Below, one piece after another: positions 1 to 9,516 of a stretch of DNA of 64,000 bases (the stretch's first letter is position 1; each line of letters starts with the position of its first letter). This stretch comes from Methanobacteriota archaeon. Lineage in GTDB: Archaea; Thermoplasmatota; Poseidoniia; Poseidoniales; Thalassarchaeaceae. Under the pieces are notes generated by a model, which was given only the letters and a program-made list of their open reading frames with translations, had not been told where the DNA came from and made no database searches. The stretch is taken from positions 144,114-208,113 of the forward strand of contig WTHQ01000020.1 of assembly GCA_011523055.1 (NCBI GenBank), written 5' to 3'. Position numbers and translations under genes: made by a program.

Positions 1-150
1 TATCTGATGAGTCGGGGCCACTCAGAGGAAGAGGCCCTCGCGATGATTGTAAACGGCTTTTTCGAGCCTTTCACCCGTGAGCTACCAATGGAGTACGCCG
101 TTGAGTTGAACAAGCTCATGGCCCTTGAGATGGAAGGGAGCATCGGTTGA
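1..150 (+). CDS. sufB: Fe-S cluster assembly protein SufB, C-terminal fragment (truncated by window edge)
   Basis: Frame 1 translates [49 protein letters not shown], typical SufB C-terminus; followed by sufD-like ORF. Not in ORF track because it is incomplete at 5'. Confidence 0.85.
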   Translation, partial: YLMSRGHSEEEALAMIVNGFFEPFTRELPMEYAVELNKLMALEMEGSIG

Positions 151-162
151 TACCGCTCCAAG

Positions 163-1269
163 GTGAGTTCTATGGGTGCCCTCGAGGAAGCATATCTCTC
201 TCTGGAAGAGCCGCCTAGGTCTGACCACCTATGGAGGTACACTCCTTGGAGGAGAGTCCATCCCACAGGGGATCCCAATGAGATTCCAAGTGGAATATCA
301 ACACCAGAAATTAGCCTAACGATGCTAGATGGTAGAGAAATATCCGGAATTACTATTGAGACTGAAAATGAGATTTCAGCCCCGTTCGATGGCTCGCCGA
401 CGAGCATTTCGTTCCTCAGGGCGATAACCAATGGCAAGGCCATCCACGTTAGGATACCCGACAACTGGAGGAGCAAGGTCCCGATGGTCCTCGACATAAA
501 GCCTACTGGGGGGCTTGAAGCCGCCCACATACACATCGAAGCCGGAAAATTCAGCGAGGCCACCCTTCTCACCAGAGTCCAGGGTGGATTCGAGTGGTTG
601 GGCCTACTGAGGACTGGGGTCACAGGAGATGGGTCCCATCTTTCTGATGTGCTCGTCAACAAGTCACAAGGTGGGCCTCTCGTCAGGGTCGACGCGCTCC
701 GATTGGGGCGAGACTCATCCTTGACGGCGGGCACCGTCAGCGCCGGCAGCGCCTCTACGAAAGCGGACATCAGGTACTTGTTGGACTCCCCAGGAGCCAA
801 TCTCAGCGTCTTGGGATCCCTCTTATCGACAGGTGAAATGCAACTCGATCACCACATAGAGATTAACCACATAGCCTCGAATACATTCAGTCGCCTTGGA
901 TGGCACACCGCATGTGGCGGGCACAGCACCTCTGTGGGAACTGGGATGCTGAGAATAGAAAAGGGGGCTAAGCAAGCCGACGCTGGACAAGTGTTCCACA
1001 ACCTATTACTCTCCGAGAAAGCAAGGGCGAATAGCATACCCGAACTAGAAGTCGAGGAGAATGACGTCGTTGGCTGCGGGCATGGGACTGCCAACGGACC
1101 TGTCGACGAAAGCCAAAGGTTCTACCTCATGGCAAGGGGCCTCTCCGATAAGGAGGCCGAGGATGCATTGGTCGCGGCTTTCCTGAACTCCACACTGTCT
1201 GAAATGGGCAGCGACGACGTCCACCAATGGCTGATAGAGGCAGTCGAAGATGCGTTGTCCGATTTATGA
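163..1269 (+). CDS. sufD: Fe-S cluster assembly protein SufD
   Basis: SufBD core signature GTGMLRIEKGAKQADAGQVFHNLLLSEKARANSIPELEVEENDVVGCGHGTANGPVDESQRFYLMARGLSDKEAE; directly downstream of sufB. Confidence 0.9.
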   Translation: MSSMGALEEAYLSLEEPPRSDHLWRYTPWRRVHPTGDPNEIPSGISTPEISLTMLDGREISGITIETENEISAPFDGSPTSISFLRAITNGKAIHVRIPDNWRSKVPMVLDIKPTGGLEAAHIHIEAGKFSEATLLTRVQGGFEWLGLLRTGVTGDGSHLSDVLVNKSQGGPLVRVDALRLGRDSSLTAGTVSAGSASTKADIRYLLDSPGANLSVLGSLLSTGEMQLDHHIEINHIASNTFSRLGWHTACGGHSTSVGTGMLRIEKGAKQADAGQVFHNLLLSEKARANSIPELEVEENDVVGCGHGTANGPVDESQRFYLMARGLSDKEAEDALVAAFLNSTLSEMGSDDVHQWLIEAVEDALSDL

Positions 1270-1310
1270 ACCCCGGACAAGACTAATACCCTCGGCCAAC
1301 AGGAATCGTT

Positions 1311-1448
1311 GTGGACTCGGATCACTGCAGGAGCATTTTCTGCGAATGTGGCTTCAAGGGGGACGCTGTCCCAATGAAACAGCACATGGAGTGCCCCAGG
1401 TGCAGGAGAGTCGTTGAGGCCTGTTGCGAAGGTGTTCCTAGCTACTAG
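1311..1448 (+). CDS. Small Cys-rich putative zinc-binding protein (45 aa, GTG start)
   Basis: Translation VDSDHCRSIFCECGFKGDAVPMKQHMECPRCRRVVEACCEGVPSY*; CxC and CPRC knuckles; fits the gap after sufD; below the ORF-track length cutoff. Confidence 0.5.
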   Translation: MDSDHCRSIFCECGFKGDAVPMKQHMECPRCRRVVEACCEGVPSY

Positions 1449-1587
1449 TCAGCCTGTCGAACAAATGGATCAGCTAATTCTGGCCAAACATGGGCATTGA
1501 ACAGGGGCAAGGGGGTAGTCGAGACACAAATTCCCGCCGATGATCGAATAAGAAATGTTGATACAATCCCGCTCTTGATCCCCGAAT

Positions 1588-2340
1588 GTGCAGAAGAACG
1601 GTGCTAATTCTCGAGATAGGGAAAAGAGGATCGGGATTAGGATGGCCCTGGTCGCAGGAACATACATGATGTTAGTTTTCATAACCCCGCTGACCCTAGA
1701 GCCTGGGACTGTCCCAGAACTCTCCGGCCGTGCGAACCTCATTGACTACGCAACAGTCGATGGATGGGGGTCCTGGGGGAACAATGACCATGGGGAAAAT
1801 AGTGAGTTGGGTCACGACCAACTCAGCGGAGGCGGTGCTTTCGCATGGATGGATCATGGTCCACTAGTCGCATTGGTGTACTCAATCGGCGATCTGAACT
1901 GCCATCAAAAGTCCGAGAGGGCGTTCATGGTGAACGGAAATCAAACAGCAGTGTGCGCAAGAGATATTGGCATCCTCTTCGGATTCGTCGTTGGTGCCTT
2001 GGCTTGGAGCAGGTGGGGTTTGAACAGATACAGCATTCGAGACACCTTCCTGTCTATGCTCCCTGACTCAAGAACAGCGCCCCTCTACCGCGCCGATCGC
2101 AGGCTGATCGCGATGTTTTCCATTTTGCTAATTGGGGTTCTACCAACCGGCATAGATGGCTTCACGCAGTTGCTAACATCCTACGAATCAAACAATGCGC
2201 TGAGGCTGATTACAGGGTCAACGGCTGGCGGAGCACTTGCTTGGCTAGTCGGTGCCACGATCAGTGCGCGTGCATCTGATTTCGATAGCCTTGGGGAGGT
2301 TAAGCTCCCCGCGGGAGCAAGTCTCAGAATTCGTGAATGA
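1588..2340 (+). CDS. DUF2085-like predicted membrane protein
   Basis: Motifs LNCHQKSERAFMVNGNQTAVCARDIGILFGFVVGA ... LPTGIDGFTQLL...ESNNALRLITGSTAG resemble DUF2085; several hydrophobic helices. Confidence 0.65.
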   Translation: MQKNGANSRDREKRIGIRMALVAGTYMMLVFITPLTLEPGTVPELSGRANLIDYATVDGWGSWGNNDHGENSELGHDQLSGGGAFAWMDHGPLVALVYSIGDLNCHQKSERAFMVNGNQTAVCARDIGILFGFVVGALAWSRWGLNRYSIRDTFLSMLPDSRTAPLYRADRRLIAMFSILLIGVLPTGIDGFTQLLTSYESNNALRLITGSTAGGALAWLVGATISARASDFDSLGEVKLPAGASLRIRE

Positions 2341-3655
2341 GATCACTCAGCCACCAATTTTCTATTTGCTCCTCCAATGGCTGCCCGCTTTCCCTAGCCA
2401 CGGAGGGGTACAACAGATCGATCCTTTCGGACAGGGAATTCAATTGAGGCTCATCCACCCCCATCTTCAGAATGCCTTGGAGCATGTGCTTGTAGCTTGA
2501 TCTTGGGAATCTTGATCGCCAAAGTCTGATCTTTGGCCTGATGGGGCTCAAAACCAACATCACTTTCCCTAGGCTGGCTCCCCTTTTCGTTATCCTGTAA
2601 TGCATTGAATCACCCCTTGAGGCTGATGATTCCCGGATCCAATCGCCTACTTTCGATAGGTGTCTTATCACCTTAGATGCATGACCTCTCGAGACCATCC
2701 TTGATGGCCCCATAGCACTGGATAGTTCGTTCGCATCTCCAGCAGAGATCAGGCTCGTCGAGGTCATAATCGCGTAGATCGACCGCGAGTGGATTCCCCT
2801 TGGGACTTTGTCGGACCCAAATTTTTGGATGCCATTCCGATGAGTCTTTTCTGAATCCCTCATTAGTTTCCATGGCGGCGTCTTGGTGTCAGGGAGGCTC
2901 CTGGAATTGAATCCTGGCAAAACGGTCTGGCCAGAGTTCCATTGAGTTATTTTCCTGATCAACTGGAGATCGACGTCATGGACATCCGTGTTTCGGGGCA
3001 ATGGGCTTGATCTGAGGAATTTTTTTACTGCACGGGCTATATTTTCAGTGAATTTTTTCTTGGAAGAGTCGTTCCTGATTGGACCGACAACTCGTGTCGA
3101 GTCGAACGGCGTCCCCGTTGGGGATCTTCCAGAAAGCACCTCCTCATAACCGGACCTTATTTTCTTCTGAATTTCCAGAGTTTCAAAGTATTCGCCTTTG
3201 TCTTCCGACGCATCCCTCAGGCTACCGCTACTGATCCTTTTGATGGCAATTTCAGGATCACAATCGACCCACACACATAGGTCTGGAACCAGCGCTCCGG
3301 AGTTAAGTAGGCCCACTTTCGATACTCCTAGGCCCCCTACGACTCCTTGATACACCAAAGAAGAGTGAATGTTTCTGTCACAAACTACAACCGAGCCTCT
3401 TCTCAACCTCGGTAGGACCCAATTCAAACCATGGTCGAGCCTGTCCAGAGCGAATAGTTTCGCTTCGTGTTCAGGAGTGTGTTTTTTTTCTTTCACCGCA
3501 TCGATGGCGGCTCTCCCCAGAGGGTGCTTTCTTCTCGGTTCGGCGGTCAAATCTACCGAAGTGAAGCTCCCGTCCCTCTCCAATAACTCACAAATTATCC
3601 TTGAGGCGAGTCCTTTTCCGCTGCCGTCTCCGCCCTCTATTGTGATCAAGTACAT
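2324..3655 (-). CDS. tmk: Thymidylate kinase with long C-terminal extension containing a winged-helix-like region
   Basis: N-term MYLITIEGGDGSGKG P-loop, DRLDHGLNWVLPRLRRGSVVVCDRNIHSSLVYQG; about 200+ aa C-terminal extension with HTH-like IRHLSKVGDWIRESSASRGDSMHYRITKRGASLGKV. Start placed at internal ATG 3655. Confidence 0.75.
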   Translation of the reverse strand: MYLITIEGGDGSGKGLASRIICELLERDGSFTSVDLTAEPRRKHPLGRAAIDAVKEKKHTPEHEAKLFALDRLDHGLNWVLPRLRRGSVVVCDRNIHSSLVYQGVVGGLGVSKVGLLNSGALVPDLCVWVDCDPEIAIKRISSGSLRDASEDKGEYFETLEIQKKIRSGYEEVLSGRSPTGTPFDSTRVVGPIRNDSSKKKFTENIARAVKKFLRSSPLPRNTDVHDVDLQLIRKITQWNSGQTVLPGFNSRSLPDTKTPPWKLMRDSEKTHRNGIQKFGSDKVPRGIHSRSIYAIMTSTSLISAGDANELSSAMGPSRMVSRGHASKVIRHLSKVGDWIRESSASRGDSMHYRITKRGASLGKVMLVLSPIRPKIRLWRSRFPRSSYKHMLQGILKMGVDEPQLNSLSERIDLLYPSVARESGQPLEEQIENWWLSDLIHEF

Positions 3656-3656
3656 C

Positions 3657-4427
3657 CTAATCAGCACCCTCAGGATCGTGAATTATCGCTACTCTGGCTG
3701 GTTTCCCAAGAAATTGTGATTTGGTGGATGTGACTATCGCCATCCCGATAAGAATTAGCATTGGGCCGACGAATACGCCCCCCCTGCTCCAAAGACCCAG
3801 GAAGGCAAAGAGCTGTGTCCTTCGGTATGCCTTGCCTTGGTAGGCAGAGATGGAGGCGGAAATGCCTGCGAGTCCTGTTAGGATGGTTCCCAAAGCTATT
3901 GCGGTCCCAAGAAGTGCTGAGTCATCCAAGTGACTATCGCCCCTCAAGTCAATCACTTCAGCCTCGCCTTGACCTCTTTCCATTGAAATGACCAACTGTG
4001 AGGAGTCTCCGGGAACCATCAAACGGTGCTCAGATACTCTCCCTTGAGCGTCAACCTCCAACCTGACCTCCATCCGATCGACGTCCTCGAAGGAAAACCT
4101 ACCAGCAGAGTTTGATAGGATAGGGCCGGCGAGAACGTCTCCGTCAAACGTATAAAGTGTCAATGTTGCATTTTGAATAGGTTCGCCGCCTTCGGTATCA
4201 CTCTCAAGGGCCTCTACAATCATGCCATCTACGTTAGCTGTTTTCGACGAGTTCCCTTGGCCATCCAACAGATCTGCAGGATTGACAGCTATCAACAAGA
4301 AGCCAAGTATTACGCCCAGTGTGGAACCTAACCCAATCAGGAATGCGCCGGCCTTGCGGGCGCTTGGATCGTTTCGCAACTGATCGCGCCACTCAATGGC
4401 CCCATCTCTCATCGAGTCCCTGACCAT
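3657..4427 (-). CDS. Membrane protein with carboxypeptidase-regulatory-like domain
   Basis: N-terminal TM, then VEALESDTEGGEPIQNATLTLYTFDGDVLAGPILSNSAGRFSFEDV... (CarboxypepD_reg-like beta sandwich), C-terminal TM helices. Confidence 0.5.
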   Translation of the reverse strand: MVRDSMRDGAIEWRDQLRNDPSARKAGAFLIGLGSTLGVILGFLLIAVNPADLLDGQGNSSKTANVDGMIVEALESDTEGGEPIQNATLTLYTFDGDVLAGPILSNSAGRFSFEDVDRMEVRLEVDAQGRVSEHRLMVPGDSSQLVISMERGQGEAEVIDLRGDSHLDDSALLGTAIALGTILTGLAGISASISAYQGKAYRRTQLFAFLGLWSRGGVFVGPMLILIGMAIVTSTKSQFLGKPARVAIIHDPEGAD

Positions 4428-5338
4428 GTTTGTTCCTCCTCGTTACTGATGATTAAGGCTGGTGGAGATACTCTAGAAAGGATCGCCATAATAATTCCAA
4501 GGGATGGAATGCCAAGAATTAACAGGGCTCCGATGTAGGTCATTTGCCCATTTTGATCTTCATTGAAACCCTCGCCCTCGTTGTCATCCGGGGACAGAGT
4601 AACGAGGTGCATGTGGGTCCAGTTCTTGCCGGTGACCCAATATCCACCATTTTCATCGTCCCATGCGATACCGTTCAACACTTCGTTGCGATCCCCGGAC
4701 GTGCCTGAGGGGAGTGAGGATAGATCAACCGTAGATAGGATTTCACCGCTTGTAGCAGAAATGACGTGTACGAACGGAGTCATCCATTGATTTGCCAATA
4801 TGTGGTCTCCATGGCACTCTAGCTCATTTAGGTTCCAAACCTGACCATCGGATCCAACCGTCAGAGTTCCAATAGAATCCAAGGTTATTGGATCGCGGAT
4901 GGACAACATATTGGTTCCATTGGATATGTACAAGCGATCACTGAACGAGCAAATTCCCCATCCCTCTCCTTCCAAGGGGTAATCCCCCAGGCTGGAAAAA
5001 TTATTTCGCGAGTACTCCAAAATCAGGCCTGATTTCCACGTCAGAACCAGTATTCTTTCATCAATTACGGTGAGGCCCTCGCCGAAAACCGTGGAGGGTA
5101 GGTCCACTGACATGATCAAAGAACCGTCTGCTGGTGAAATCTGCCTCAACTGCGACTGGCCGTACAATCCAGTGGATTCGTACATTTTTCCCTCATACAT
5201 CTCGAGCCCCTGGGTGAATGCATTGGCATCATGATCAATGCTTTTTTTGACGTCATATGACGTCGAGCCTGACACCGCAGAAGAAGAGAGTATGAGCGTC
5301 AAAATGCAAGCGAACAGTGTCTGAACCGTCAATCGCAT
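4409..5338 (-). CDS. Glutaminyl-peptide cyclotransferase (glutamine cyclotransferase family), membrane-anchored
   Basis: AFTQGLEMYEGKMYESTGLYGQSQLRQISPADG ... LTWKSGLILEYSRN ... GEGWGICSFSDRLYISNGTNMLSIRDP ... LNELECHGDHILANQW ... LNGIAWDDENGGYWVTGKNW; signal peptide at MRLTVQTLFACILTLILSSSAVSG supports start at 5338; C-terminal TM. Confidence 0.8.
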   Translation of the reverse strand: MRLTVQTLFACILTLILSSSAVSGSTSYDVKKSIDHDANAFTQGLEMYEGKMYESTGLYGQSQLRQISPADGSLIMSVDLPSTVFGEGLTVIDERILVLTWKSGLILEYSRNNFSSLGDYPLEGEGWGICSFSDRLYISNGTNMLSIRDPITLDSIGTLTVGSDGQVWNLNELECHGDHILANQWMTPFVHVISATSGEILSTVDLSSLPSGTSGDRNEVLNGIAWDDENGGYWVTGKNWTHMHLVTLSPDDNEGEGFNEDQNGQMTYIGALLILGIPSLGIIMAILSRVSPPALIISNEEEQTWSGTR

Positions 5339-5420
5339 TGTCACCACAACGTACGAACGACGCTCCATCGATGTTAAAAGTCGCCTGTAGAAGTTCAAAT
5401 CACCTTCAAGGGGGCATGCG

Positions 5421-8400
5421 ATGACTATGAACAAATGGATGGGGCGTTTCTCGTCTTCATTGTTGGTTCTCCTGATGCTTTCCTCCACGATATTGTCTCC
5501 CTTGGCAAGCGCGAACGAGGATGTCGACTCTATAGCCACACAACCAGAGGTTGAGCACATCGAACAAGCGAGGGCATATCCCGGGACTGGAAATCAAGTA
5601 TCTTCCAGGTATGTCGAATTGAAGTTAGATTGGATGAACAGCGGGTACCCTGGAAGAGTTGACACCCTCCAAATCACACAATCAAGGTCTGCGTCGAAAT
5701 CCTGCTCTAATTCATACCAGGAGGGTGATCCAGTATCGGTTAATCAAGGGAGCGAGACGACACAGGCCACTGTCGCCAAACTAGGATCCGGGATAGCCAT
5801 CCTTGTAGAAGACGGTGTCACCATACCTTTGACAACCCTAAATGATATCGCAACCACTTGGGATAATACGATTGAGCCGACAGTGACAAATTATTTTGGT
5901 TCAATACCAGACATCGATGATACCTGCACGGTCGAGTTATTGATACTGGCAATAGATGGTGGGGGCGGTATTGGGGGCTACTTCAATCCGGGATTGTCCT
6001 CAGCAAGGGAAATCATCTTCATGGACTCAGACGATTTATCCTGGAGGAACACCATAATCTCCCATGAATTTGCACACCTCCTTCACTCCGCGAGAGATCC
6101 TGGCGAATACATTTGGATAGACGAAGGCGCTGCTGACATGGCATCTTACCTTACTTTCGGGCTGACAAACACGCTCACGGGCCATATCAACAGTTGGACT
6201 GAATCATCCAACCTATCTGTCCGTTGGTGGAACCAGAGGATCGGCGACTACGGAGCGGGCTTCCTCATGATGCTGTACGTTGTTGATACAATGGGCGGCC
6301 CTAGTGCATTTCAACGGCTTATTGCTGATACGGCAACAGGGGCACAGGGAATTGTCAATCTGGCCTTGAACCCAGAGCCAGGCTCCACCCCGATTGGTAC
6401 GACTTTTTCAGACATTTTTGCGAATTTCTCAGCTGCTGCGACTCTTGACAGCAACCAACTTGGATTGGGTTTCAGCAACATAGATCTGGCATTTGGCTGC
6501 TCAACAACAGTCTGTAGAGTTCAGTATAGCGGTTTCAATGACACCTGGAGTCAAATGGCCGACAGTGGAATCCAAGAAATAGAGGGGTGGGGCATCCGTG
6601 CGTACCGATACACCGGCGGAACCGGTGCTCAATTGAGCATCAGGGTTCAGACCTCGGAGTCAGGCTTCAGGGGCTCTCTACTTGAAAGAGACTCGTCAAC
6701 AGGGACTTGGTCGATATCCGACATGGTGGTAGACCAGACTTCATCTGACCTATTGGGTCTAGTTGATTCGTTTGGCGGTGAGACTGATGACGTTTGGGTT
6801 ATTGTACGGTTTGAGAGTGCCATTGGGGATTGCGATTACACCTACTCAAGTTGTGGGCCTCTCCCGCCAGAGGGGTACCCTGTTGCGTCTGCACAGGTTT
6901 TTGCACAGCTTGTCACGGATCCTGCTGAGGTATCGATTTCTTCTTACTCCACATTCGACAACGACCAAGACGGCCATGACGATTCAGTTGAGATGAGTTA
7001 CGACGTTCTCTCACAAGCATTCTACGAGAGGGTCGACGTGCTTATCGAGGCAATCAACAGCAATGGGGAGGTCGTATCCACCGCTACGAACAAAATGATA
7101 GTCGGCAACAGCGTACCTGTCGAGTCCAGATTTTGGTTTACACCACCTGTAGATGGCGACTGGACATTCAGGCTAAGCCTATTGAATGATGAGGGCCAAG
7201 AGGTAGATCAGAAGATTGGGTTCGTACCAGGCATCGGCAACCTGAGGCCACTAGCTCTAGGCTCGTCATCAACAAACGACACCCAACCCTACCTCCAGAT
7301 TGCTTTCTTTGGCTCAGGACTCGATAATTGGGGCATCGGCCTCCAAAATGGGAGCTACTCAAACAGCGAGCCCCCATCTGCATACTCATGGGATTTTGGC
7401 GATGGTTCTACATCATCGCTGAAGAATCCGTACCACTCGTACACGCAGAACGGGAATTACACCGTCACTCTGATCGTTATCGACCAGGGAGGGTCAAACT
7501 CTGGCGTAGTGAGTTGGGACGTCTTCGTGAATGATTCCACCGATCCCGTACCCACCATCTCCATCGAGGGGATTCCAATAGAGGGAGGGATTACCCTATT
7601 GACCGGACAGAGGGTTGCATTTTCGTCAAGACTAACGCAAGACAACATCCCATTGGATCTGCTCTGGTTTCAATGGGATTGGGGCGATGGCAGTGTTGAG
7701 TCCGGGTACGGTCTGACAGAGGTCAGCCACGCCTGGAACGATGGGGATGCTGATGGAACGGTCTACACCTTAGCCCTGACAGTCAACGATGGCATACACA
7801 GGGTCACCGTAGATTACCTTGTCACTGTGATGAATAGGGCGCCGTCAGTCATCCTTTCACAGCCCCTTCAGACGTTCACATTGACTCCGATGATCCTACC
7901 TGACGTTTTCGAGGATGTTGACGGTGCGATTGTCTCATGGGCATGGGATTTCGAAACAGGAGAGGCTGGCGATGGAGTCAATCTGGGGGGGACATCGTTG
8001 TCCTTAGGTTCCGATTTCACCCAAACAAGCTCGGATCTGAAGAACCCCCGTGTCGCATGGAAGACTCCCGGCATTCGGAATGTGACTTTGGTAGTCGAGG
8101 ATAATGACGGGAATAGGTCATCTCACAGTTTCTACGTGATGGTCCTGAACCAAAGGCCGCTGGCTGTGATGCCGAGACCTGTCGATGGAGAAGTTGGGCA
8201 GCCTTACGTTTTTGACGCCAGTGGTAGCTATGATCCAGATGGGCTAGCGACTGACCTCACGTACAGATGGGAGATTGACAATGAAGTAATTGAGAATATT
8301 TCCACGGTATACTACTCATTTGAAGACCCCGGGACATACTCAGTTTCACTCAGGGTTTTTGATGCCGAAGGCCAGCCCTCGGGGCTAAAGACCTACACAA

Positions 8401-9512
8401 TAGAGATCCAGAACCCACAACCCATACCGGTGATTGAGGCTAGGATCGCAACAGATGGGAACGACCCGATAGGCGGCATGGCGGATCCAAACGACCCGAG
8501 TACAATCTGGATGGTCCCCCACACAACCGATGGCGGGATATTCCTATCGCCGGGTCAGCCACTCTACCTTGATGGGTCAAAGAGCAGGGACGGGGACAGC
8601 AAATACTCAAATGGCAGCTCAACGGACCCTGAATCCGAGGATTGGACTGGCATAGTTGAGTGGTACTGGGACTTTGGAGACGGTAGCCCGACTACGGAGA
8701 GTGAGGCCATTTGGCACTCATGGTCCCAGCCCGGCGCATATCTTGTGACCTTAACTGTGCGAGACGGATATCTCTCAGGGGACGTTCAAAGTACTATGAT
8801 TGAGGTCCTCGTCTCTGAGCCCCCGGTCATACCCCCGCAAAGCATCGTAAACACTGACCAAATAACACAGGGAGATGCAATCGAGATATCTGCGGACTTC
8901 TACGATCCAGACATAGATTCCGGGATCGAGGCTTGGCTAGACAGGGACGCCTTCGTCGACAGTGACCTGGATGGGTTGAATTGGAACGACAGGCAATGGT
9001 TGCTCACGGGGGAGTTAGAGGCCTTCTGGGACACCGATATCCAAATTGACTCGGATAATGATGGCGACCCGGCCAACGACTTTGATTGGAGTGAAGGTCT
9101 GTGGGCCGAGGTGGGGGAAAGGCAGGTCCTGCTGAGGGTCTGCGATGGCGTCGGAATCTGCACAGATAGGGTATTCATCGTCACTGTCTACAGTGGAGAG
9201 GTGTCAACAGACCCCAAATCACTCAGTGAATTGACTCTCGAGGACCTACGCCCTTCGGAAGAAAACCTCGGAATTCTAGCCCTGGTAGCACTTCTCGCAA
9301 CCCTCTGGTGGATGATCCTACGGCAAAAGGATGAGGACGAAGCTGAGGCAGAGGAATTCGACCAGACCTTTGATGTCCCGGAGGTCAAGCGTGAGGGTGG
9401 CCTACAGGGAATGGATCAACACGTGGCGCCCCCTCAACCGAAATACCTCACACTGGAGGACAGGCGCGACGAGGATTCGGGATACGTCCGTCCTGTCAGG
9501 TCAAGAAGGTGA
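5421..9512 (+). CDS. Large secreted/surface protein: putative zinc metallopeptidase domain plus multiple PKD domains, C-terminal TM anchor
   Basis: Signal peptide; ISHEFAHLLHSARDPGEYIWIDEGAADMASYL (HExxH at 6063-6077); PKD motifs YSWDFGDGSTSSLKNPYHSYTQNGNYTVTLIV, FQWDWGDGS, WYWDFGDGSPTTESEAIWHSWSQPGAYLVTLTV; Asp-rich DNDQDGHDD-like repeats; TM then acidic tail. Confidence 0.8.
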   Translation: MTMNKWMGRFSSSLLVLLMLSSTILSPLASANEDVDSIATQPEVEHIEQARAYPGTGNQVSSRYVELKLDWMNSGYPGRVDTLQITQSRSASKSCSNSYQEGDPVSVNQGSETTQATVAKLGSGIAILVEDGVTIPLTTLNDIATTWDNTIEPTVTNYFGSIPDIDDTCTVELLILAIDGGGGIGGYFNPGLSSAREIIFMDSDDLSWRNTIISHEFAHLLHSARDPGEYIWIDEGAADMASYLTFGLTNTLTGHINSWTESSNLSVRWWNQRIGDYGAGFLMMLYVVDTMGGPSAFQRLIADTATGAQGIVNLALNPEPGSTPIGTTFSDIFANFSAAATLDSNQLGLGFSNIDLAFGCSTTVCRVQYSGFNDTWSQMADSGIQEIEGWGIRAYRYTGGTGAQLSIRVQTSESGFRGSLLERDSSTGTWSISDMVVDQTSSDLLGLVDSFGGETDDVWVIVRFESAIGDCDYTYSSCGPLPPEGYPVASAQVFAQLVTDPAEVSISSYSTFDNDQDGHDDSVEMSYDVLSQAFYERVDVLIEAINSNGEVVSTATNKMIVGNSVPVESRFWFTPPVDGDWTFRLSLLNDEGQEVDQKIGFVPGIGNLRPLALGSSSTNDTQPYLQIAFFGSGLDNWGIGLQNGSYSNSEPPSAYSWDFGDGSTSSLKNPYHSYTQNGNYTVTLIVIDQGGSNSGVVSWDVFVNDSTDPVPTISIEGIPIEGGITLLTGQRVAFSSRLTQDNIPLDLLWFQWDWGDGSVESGYGLTEVSHAWNDGDADGTVYTLALTVNDGIHRVTVDYLVTVMNRAPSVILSQPLQTFTLTPMILPDVFEDVDGAIVSWAWDFETGEAGDGVNLGGTSLSLGSDFTQTSSDLKNPRVAWKTPGIRNVTLVVEDNDGNRSSHSFYVMVLNQRPLAVMPRPVDGEVGQPYVFDASGSYDPDGLATDLTYRWEIDNEVIENISTVYYSFEDPGTYSVSLRVFDAEGQPSGLKTYTIEIQNPQPIPVIEARIATDGNDPIGGMADPNDPSTIWMVPHTTDGGIFLSPGQPLYLDGSKSRDGDSKYSNGSSTDPESEDWTGIVEWYWDFGDGSPTTESEAIWHSWSQPGAYLVTLTVRDGYLSGDVQSTMIEVLVSEPPVIPPQSIVNTDQITQGDAIEISADFYDPDIDSGIEAWLDRDAFVDSDLDGLNWNDRQWLLTGELEAFWDTDIQIDSDNDGDPANDFDWSEGLWAEVGERQVLLRVCDGVGICTDRVFIVTVYSGEVSTDPKSLSELTLEDLRPSEENLGILALVALLATLWWMILRQKDEDEAEAEEFDQTFDVPEVKREGGLQGMDQHVAPPQPKYLTLEDRRDEDSGYVRPVRSRR

Positions 9513-9516
9513 TTGG

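Noticed and set aside
7380-8770. Possible DNA-level tandem repeats in the PKD gene
   Set aside because: Similarity is at the protein level (PKD domains); the nucleotide copies are diverged, so no DNA repeat was called.
9331-9516. N-terminal extension of the 364-aa ORF
   Set aside because: Overlaps the PKD protein out of frame; a TTG start at 9517 gives a clean signal peptide.
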